Source: Prionace glauca
Taxonomy: Eukaryota > Chordata > Chondrichthyes > Carcharhiniformes > Carcharhinidae
Reading direction: 5' to 3'
Assembly: GCA_037974335.1 (NCBI GenBank)
Contig: CM075760.1
Span: 26,695,197 to 26,759,196 of the forward strand
Length of the DNA: 64,000 nucleotides
Position 1 is the stretch's first letter. Each line of letters opens with the position of its first letter. The notes under the pieces are model-generated. The model was not told the origin of the DNA. It did not search any database and saw only the letters and a list, made by a program, of their open reading frames with translations. Shown piece by piece: positions 57,585-64,000 of this stretch. A program made the translations under genes and the position numbers.

Positions 57585-59210
57585 AAAGATTGTATGTGTG
57601 TGTGTGTGTGTGTGTGAGCGCGTCTGTGTGTGTGTGTGCCTGTGAGTCTGTGTGTGTGTGTGTGTGTGTGCGTCAGTGCGTGTGTGTGTGTGTGTCTGTG
57701 AGTCTGTGTGTGTGTGTGTATGAGGGATAATGAACATGTTCATTTGCCTGTGTTTGTTGATTTGTGTAGTTGTGTGTCTGTGTGTATAATTTATTCTTCA
57801 GATATTGTGGATATATGACTATTATTGTGTGAAGTCTCTGTATATTTATTAATGCCACTCTTAACGTGTGCACGTGTTTCTGCCTGTTTCAATGTGTTAA
57901 TTTGTGTCACTCGAATAATGTTTCCTTCTCTTTCTGTGTGTGTCTGTTCCTCCGTGCGTTTGTGTGTGTATCTGTTGACATATTAGTGCATGTAAATTCG
58001 TGTTGGTAGTTATTTATAACAATGTGTCAGTGTATGGCTGTGTTTCCATGTGTAGTGTTGTGTGCTGTGGTGTTCTGTTCTGAAGGAGCGTGTGAATGTT
58101 TGCATCCACATGTTTGTGTGAAAATATTTTGCTCTCTGTTCCTCTATATGCAGTGTGTTAATATTGTTATATCTATTTCCCTGTATAAGTGATAATGTGT
58201 ATAACATTGTGGGTCTCTATATCTGTATTCATTTCAGCGTGAACGTGTGAGAACATGCATTTGTTTGAGTGTGTGTATCTATTTGTGTATGTTTTGGACC
58301 TGCATAAATGTTATCTGTCCGTATTGTGTGTATGCATGTACGTGTTTGTGTTTGTGTCCGTGTACCTAGTCCGTATGTTTAGGTAAGTGTGTAGTTGTGT
58401 GTTTGTGTGTGTTTCTGCGGGCGTTTGTACATATTTGATAATTTGTGTGCATGTTTTGTTTTGTGCCTTCTTGTACAAGTCCGTGCCTGTGTGTGCAGGT
58501 GTGGGTGTATGCCCCCTTGTCCATGCATGTGTGCCTGTATATGTGTGTGCGTGTGTTCGTGTGTGTGCATGGTGCGTATGGGACAGAGAGAGAGCGAGAG
58601 AGAAAGAGAGAGTATTTGTGTATGCACGCATTTTTGTTTGTATATGTATAGTCCATTAGTGTATTCGAGGGAGCGTGCTTGTTTGAGTTCGTTTGTGCGT
58701 ATATTGTGTGTTCTTCTGATCCGTGTATGTGCATTTGTATTTATGAATGTATCTGTGTTTTTGTTGTGTATGTATTTGTGCGTATTGTGTATTTGTGAGA
58801 TTCTGTGTCTGTATTTGAATGTGCCTGTCTATATTTCTGTGTGTGGGACTATGTGTATGCGTTTGTGTGTTATATTAACATTCTGTATTCGTGTGCATAT
58901 GTATGAGTATGTGTATTTGTGCAATTGTGTCCACGTTTCTGTGTGTGCGTGTGTGTGTGTGTATGTGTGTGAGTGTGTAGTGTGTCTGTATGTGTGTATG
59001 TGTGTGTGTATGTGTGTGTGAGTGTGTGTATGTGTGTAGTGTGTGTATGTATGTGTGTGTGTGTGAGTGTGTAGTGTGTGTAGTGTGTGTAGTGTGTGTA
59101 TGTGTGTGTGAGTGTGTGTATGTGTGTGTGAGTGTGTGTGTGTGTGTGTGTGTGAGCGTGTGAGTGTGTGTGTGAGTGTGGGTGTGTACGCCTATGTATG
59201 TATGTATAAT
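57585..59210. repeat. GT-rich array in the CH4-TM1 intron of cluster 2
   Basis: Mirror of the CA array at 28,130-29,875. It is shorter, mainly because pure dinucleotide runs differ in length. Long open frames of Cys-Val repeats here are artefacts. Confidence 0.9.
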
Positions 59211-60288
59211 TGTGACAGTTTTGGGCAGCATTATCAGTGTGTGTATTTTTTTAACTGTTGCTCCAAGTTTCACCGACCATAGTGAAGTGAATATGATCCA
59301 GACAACCCGAATAATGGAACATATTTTCAATGTTTTGCTGGAGAAATGTATTTTATGTGAGGGGCACGGTGATATCAGGAGAGAGAATGAAATAATTCAT
59401 TGATATATCTCAGAGAGCTCAGGGATAGAACAGTTAAAACCCGGGGAGGAATCTATGACTTGTTTAAATTTGTATTCTGGGAAATCAATGCCAGCACATG
59501 GTTAACAGGAACAAGAGTGTTGAGACATTTTAAATTATGTTCCATTAGTTTATATATATATTTCAATCATTAAGATAATGATACTTCAAAATCTGTAGCA
59601 AGTAAACCGGAAACTAATTTGTACTGTTGGCAACTGGGTCCTTATAGTAGAGACCTGTTCCCTTCCAAACACAGAAGAGGGAAGAGAGTGAGCTCAGACT
59701 TTCCCTCCCCCTACCCGGTGATACAATGTCCCTGATGGTTCTAACCACTGAGGAGGTGGAGGTGAGTGGATTAAATAATGACATTTCTCCTCTTTTCATT
59801 GAGGAAGTTTTGGGACATGGATTAGCTACTGCTCCTCCCCTCTCTTTGCTGGGTTAGTGGGAATCCAGGATGTTAACAATTTCACTCTCCCTCAATCCGA
59901 TGGGGGGAATATTTCTCCATGTTTTTTTGTGTGTGACCCTCACTTCAGTTCCAAGTAGGTGCGGTGCAGTAGCTTAAAGAGGTGGTCAATGAAAGAAGCA
60001 GGGGCCCAGCGATCTAAATGTTGTGTTTGTGTGTCAGACATGTTAAAAATGTCGGAGTGTTTTCCCCTCAGCGGGAGGAAAGTCAGTGAAGATATTTTGC
60101 AGAATCCTGTAATGAATGTGCTCTACTCTATCCCTGACCCAGTGTCTACCTCCGCGGGGAGCACTGGTTCAACAATGTTGGGTCCGAGACATGAAAATAT
60201 CTGACTCAAAATCAAAGATATGGAAGTAAAACTGAAAAACAACCAATTAAACAATTGGGTATTTCATTGATCGTTAGAGGAAAATGTT

Positions 60289-60303
60289 TTTATTCTTTTT
60301 ATT
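60289..60303 (-). terminator. Poly(A) signals for secreted IgM, cluster 2
   Basis: Two AATAAA hexamers on the minus strand (60,289-60,294 and 60,298-60,303) just after the CH4 stop. Confidence 0.85.
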
Positions 60304-60330
60304 GTAGTTTTTAATGGAAGTGAGTGACTC

Positions 60331-60722
60331 TCATTGACATGAATTAACAGTGTCCATCAGTGCAAGGGAAATGTTCACAAAACTGGGTTTACCGCTGGAT
60401 TTGTCAACTGTTCTGTTGATGATCTTCAAGGGGATGGCTTCATGTCCCACCACACAGGAGTAAGAAGCGCCACTGGACCATTCCTCTGCTGCAATGGATA
60501 ACAGGCTGTACATGAAGAAGGAGCTATCGCCGTTCTCCGCCACCACCTCGGTGTTCCTGTAGTTCCCGGGATTCACCGGCTTGTCGTTGACGGTCCACTT
60601 GACGAAGATCTCTCGGGGGGAGAAACCTCTCACTAAGCAGCTGAGGGAGACGAAACTCTGAGCGGAGACGTCTTCTGCCGAGGGCAGGAGGACAGAGACG
60701 ACCGGTTCCCGCGGATTTGGAT
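60331..60722 (-). CDS. IgM cluster 2, CH4 exon with secretory tail
   Basis: Minus-strand acceptor ttttctgcag, then [15 protein letters not shown], fold cysteines in LSCLVRGF and YSCVVGHEA, and the mu tail [15 protein letters not shown] before TGA. The internal membrane-form donor (agcg|gtaaac) is kept at 60,392/60,393. At 392 bases it is one codon longer than cluster 1, reading [10 protein letters not shown] instead of ENGATFFMY. Frame and splice sites are intact, so this appears to be a second working IgM gene. Confidence 0.95.
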
Positions 60723-60914
60723 CTGCAGAAAATGTATAATAAATGTCAATAAACTGGAGAATTCTGGAGACAATGAAACCACTGGTTAGATATCAGGAAA
60801 ATGTGCTTCGCTTCTGATTTTAACTCTTCCCATTTTTGATTTGCAGCTTGGAGGGGAGGTGAACACAATTCTTTTCTCAAATAACTCAGGAGGGGGCGGA
60901 GTGGAAAGATTCAG

Positions 60915-61505
60915 AAAGTTTACAGCACAGAATCAGGCCATTCGGCCCAACTAATCTACTTTTTCTTTTTGGTTTTCTGGTTTTTGATGCTCCACATCAG
61001 GCTCCTCCCTTCTTCTTCAATCTAAACCCAATAACATCGCCTTCAGTTCACTTTTCACTCATCAACACATCAAACTCTCCAGAAAAATATCAATCGGCCC
61101 AGAGTCGTTTAGTTCAGGAGAGTTCGCCTCTCATCCTCCTCCGCTCTAAGGAGAAAAGCCCCAGCTCCCTCAACCTTTCCTCATAAGACCTACCCTCCGA
61201 ACCAGGCAGCATCCTGGTAAATCTCCTCTGCACTCTCTCCAATGCTTCCACATCCTTCTTATAGTGAGGTGACTAGAACTGCACACAATATTCCAAATGT
61301 GGTCTCACCAAGGCCCTGTACACTTGCAGTATAACCCCACGGCTCTTAAACTCTAACCCCCTGTTAATAAACACTAACACACTTTAAGCATTCTTCACGG
61401 CTCTATCCACTTGAGTGGCAATCTTCAGAGATCTGTGGATATGAACCCTGGGATCTTTCTGTTCCTCCACATTGCTCAGAACCCTGCCATTGACCCTACA
61501 TTTAT
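60915..61505 (-). mobile_element. Old LINE relic (mirror of 25,890)
   Basis: Reverse copy with gtaaatctcctctgcactctctcc and caaatgtggtctcaccaaggcc. It lies in the CH3-CH4 intron of both clusters. Confidence 0.65.
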
Positions 61506-61526
61506 TGCTTCAATCTCTCAGCTCAC

Positions 61527-61835
61527 CTGTTTCCTTGTGGATAGATGCTCTTAGAGGAGTCGGCAGATCCTGATGGCTCACCACGCACTCAAACACAGCC
61601 GCACTCAGCCAGGCTTGTGTGGAGATGCTTAATTTGCTGATCACGCTGTCACGATCCGCTCCGGGCTTTTCAGCAATCTCTGATTTCAAATACTTCCTGT
61701 CTCGGATCCAGGACACGTTAACTCCATCAGGAGCATGAGAAATGATGCAGGTTAAGGTCACGGTCGCCTCCAGTAAGACTTGTTCTATTGGTGGTGGCTG
61801 TATCTTCACTGTGGTATCAAGGCACAGGGGAGGAT
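61527..61835 (-). CDS. IgM cluster 2, CH3 exon
   Basis: 309 bases in the same phases as 25,558-25,866. Fold cysteines LTCIISHA and FECVVSHQD, tryptophan in VSWIRDRKY. It differs in a few residues (SAAVFEC, HKETG). Acceptor and donor are intact. Confidence 0.95.
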
Positions 61836-62269
61836 CTGTGAATGAGAAATGAAAATGAGCCCTAGTTCCCCTTCAGAAGCAGGACAGCAGTCTTCAGCCT
61901 GAAGGAGACAAAGTCGCCTTCAATATATCAATCTCTAACTCTCGCCTTTCACCTTCCATGGCGAATGGGAAGCCAGCTTGCTGTATGGAATCATTCCCTG
62001 TATTAAATATTGGAGCAGCGGTAACATTTCCATGAATCAGAATTGGAGAATTCCCAAACAAACACACCATCCTGATCTCAGGGAAAAAGTACTGACCGTT
62101 GGTTTATAAATAGGGTGGATGCATTTTCCAATATTTTACCCCTGTGCTGTGACCTGTGAAGCAGTCTCACACTTACTGTCTCTCCAAATTTTACCAGCTG
62201 TCTCAGGAACAAGCTGACATCAAGGCCACCTCACTCAGTATATTGCTTCAAACCGAAAGGGGGCACTCT

Positions 62270-62560
62270 TTTAAGGGGAGCCTGTGGTATATGGTGTTGT
62301 CAATGGACTTATAACCTAGGGCAAGACTCTGGGGACACAGATTCGAATCCCATCATTGCTAATGTGAAATTTGAATTTTGTAAAAACGTGTAATTTAAAG
62401 TTGAAATGGTTCTCATGAAGCTAATGCTGTAAAACCCCTCCTAGTTCACAAATGTTCCTCACCAAAATCAACCTGCTGTCGTTATCTGGCCTGGCATGCA
62501 TGTGACTCCAGATTCACAGCAACGTGAGTGACACTTCAGTGCCCTCAGGTTTGGGAAATA
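62270..62560 (+). mobile_element. tRNA-headed SINE (mirror of 24,820)
   Basis: Carries the B-box-like acagattcgaatcccatc and the ggcctggcatgcatgtgactcc block in plus orientation. Confidence 0.65.
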
Positions 62561-62691
62561 AATGCACATCTCAGGAAGGGATAACAAAAAATTGTTTTTC
62601 TGATGAAATTCTGAATGAGATATTGTCCTAATGCAGCAAACTACATGGCAATAACTTACAAGTTGTTCAATGCTTTGTACCAACTTTAATA

Positions 62692-63867
62692 GAACATAAG
62701 AACATAAGAAATAGGAGCAGGAGTAGGCCATCTGGCCCTTCGAGCCTGCCCCGCCATTCAATAAGATCATGGCTGATCTGTCGTGACTCAGCTCCACCTT
62801 CCCGCCCTCTCCCCGTAACCCTTAATCCCTTCTCTTATCAAAAACCCATCAACCCGTTTCTTAAAAATATTTAGCGAGGCAGCCTCCACCACTTCAACGG
62901 GCAGAGAATTCCAGAGATTCACCACCCTTTGAGTGAAGAAGTTCCTCCTCAACTCTGTTCTAAACCGCCCCCCCTTTATCTTGAGGCTGTGCCCCCTAGT
63001 CCTACTGTCTTTTTTGAGCGGGAACAGTCTCTCCACCTCTATCCTATCCATCCCATTCATCATCTTATACGTCTCAATGAGATCTCCCCTCATTCTTCTA
63101 AACTCTAACGAGTACAAGCCTAGTTTGTTCAGCCTCTCCTCATAGCTCAATCCCCTCAACTCCGGTATCAGCCGAGTAAACCTCCTCTGCACTCCCTCCA
63201 GGGCCAAAACATCCTTGCGCAGGTGCGGCGCCCAAAACTGCACACAGTACTCCAGCTGCGGCCTCACCAATGCCCTATACAGCTGCAGCATGACCTCCCT
63301 ACTTTTATATTCAATCCCCTTCGCTATGAAGGCCAGCATCCCATTCGCCTTCCTGACCACCTGCTGCACCTGCAAGCTGGGTTTTTGCGACTCATGCACA
63401 AGGACCCCGAGGTCCCTCTGCACCGTCGCCTGCTGCAGTTTTTCGCCCCGTAAGTAATAGTCCTTTCTACCATTCCTCCTACCAAAGTGGACCACCTCAC
63501 ACTTGCCAACATTAAATTCCATTTGCCATTTCCTGGCCCATTCGCCCAGCCTATCTAGATCCTTCTGCAGACTCTCCACACCCTCCGCACAATTTGCCTT
63601 TCCCCCAATCTTGGTGTCAACAGCAAATTTCGACACCCTGCACTCGGTTCCCTCCTCCAGATCATCTATATAAATGGTAAATAGCTGAGGCCCCAGCACC
63701 GACCCCTGGGGCACCCCACTAGTCACCAACCGCCAATCCGAATAGCATCCATTGACCCCCACTCTCTGCCTCCTATTTGACAACCAATCCTCTATCCACG
63801 CTAACACCCTACCCCCAACTCCATGTCCCCTGACCTTCTGCAATAACCTCTTGTGAGGTTAGATCCC
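62692..63867 (-). mobile_element. Young 5'-truncated CR1-like LINE in the CH2-CH3 intron of cluster 2
   Basis: 1.18 kb. The minus strand encodes an open frame of about 350 residues: RT sequence from VGGRVLAWIEDWLSNRRQ through SGVPQGSVLGPQLFTIYIDD to the active-site box, which reads FAVD instead of FADD, then the C-terminal domain to VNLWNSLPVEVVEAASLNIF. It is followed by the 3' UTR and octamer tail. Flanked by a short TAATA duplication, with an extra repeat of agatcccta at the 5' junction. The corresponding point in cluster 1 (about 24,703) is empty. Confidence 0.9.
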
Positions 63868-63932
63868 TAATAGATCCCTAATTCTGATTAACATCAGAAT
63901 GATAAGTGTTGTCCTGTGTTTGAGTATCTTAC

Positions 63933-64000
63933 CCTGAGATGCGCTGATGTTCAGACTCTGAATGTGTCCTTGATGAGTGACCTGGCAGGTATAGACCGCT
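63933..64000 (-). CDS. IgM cluster 2, CH2 exon (cut by window edge)
   Basis: The 3' end of CH2 on the minus strand: [20 protein letters not shown] then cag g and the donor gtaaga, the same as 24,574-24,641. The rest of CH2, CH1 and any V-D-J segments lie beyond the window. Confidence 0.93.

Larger units (their letters stand above)
51861..64000 (-). repeat. Right arm of the large inverted duplication
   Basis: Reverse-complement copy of 24,574-37,223, continuing beyond the window. It includes the tRNA pair, CpG island, LINE relics, and the IgM TM2, TM1, CH4, CH3 and start of CH2 in the minus orientation. It lacks the left-only block and carries a young LINE at 62,692-63,867. Confidence 0.9.

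Noticed and set aside
1-64000. Endogenous retrovirus or other virus-derived element
   Set aside because: No LTR pairs, gag, protease, integrase, capsid or envelope signatures were seen; all the reverse-transcriptase pieces are of LINE type.

Overview
The window is germline DNA from a cartilaginous fish, most likely a shark. Three things show this: a cluster-type immunoglobulin heavy-chain locus (one VH, two D, one JH and one set of C-mu exons within about 21 kb, all unrearranged), shark-type IgM protein features, and abundant elasmobranch repeats (tRNA-headed HE1-like SINEs and CR1-like LINEs with octamer tails).

Layout. Bases 1-9,800 are non-coding. They hold a VH pseudogene (about 1,290-2,157) and a flank copy (1-330) duplicated just upstream of the working VH (8,985-9,272). 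Cluster 1, plus strand, runs: palindromic TATA box with a GC-rich inverted repeat, leader exon (9,964), VH exon with 23-RSS (10,142-10,485), D1 (12/22 RSS), D2 (12/12 RSS), JH (23-RSS), a 10.8 kb J-C intron, CH1 (22,485), CH2 (24,327), CH3 (25,558), CH4 with secretory tail (26,671-27,059), a 3.4 kb CA-rich intron, TM1 (30,437) and TM2 (30,699), with separate poly(A) signals for secreted and membrane mRNA. The J-C intron carries a 2.4 kb CTCACCC-type array followed by a 0.8 kb purine-rich array containing AGCT motifs that resembles a switch region.

From CH2 (24,574) to 37,223 the sequence is repeated in inverted orientation at 51,861-64,000. The second arm therefore carries a second IgM gene on the minus strand (TM2, TM1, CH4, CH3 and the start of CH2), converging on cluster 1. 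Its CH1 and V-D-J part lie beyond the window. Each arm also carries a CpG-rich promoter-like island, old LINE pieces and a Gly-Asn tRNA pair. The pair has decayed reciprocally: Asn is intact in the left arm and Gly in the right.

The 14.6 kb spacer between the arms holds an intact two-exon GPR139-like receptor gene (minus strand), a 3 kb rearranged CR1-like LINE, SINEs, and tRNA genes (Glu, Phe, Val, Val, Glu), some inside tandem 1.2 kb units. The left arm alone has an additional 1.65 kb block with tRNA-Arg and tRNA-Gln.

How it works together: RAG recombination at the RSSs joins V-D1-D2-J (or V-D2-J). The J exon splices to CH1, then CH2-CH3-CH4 give secreted IgM, or a donor inside CH4 splices to TM1/TM2 for membrane IgM. 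All homologies were judged by eye; no alignment or database search was run.
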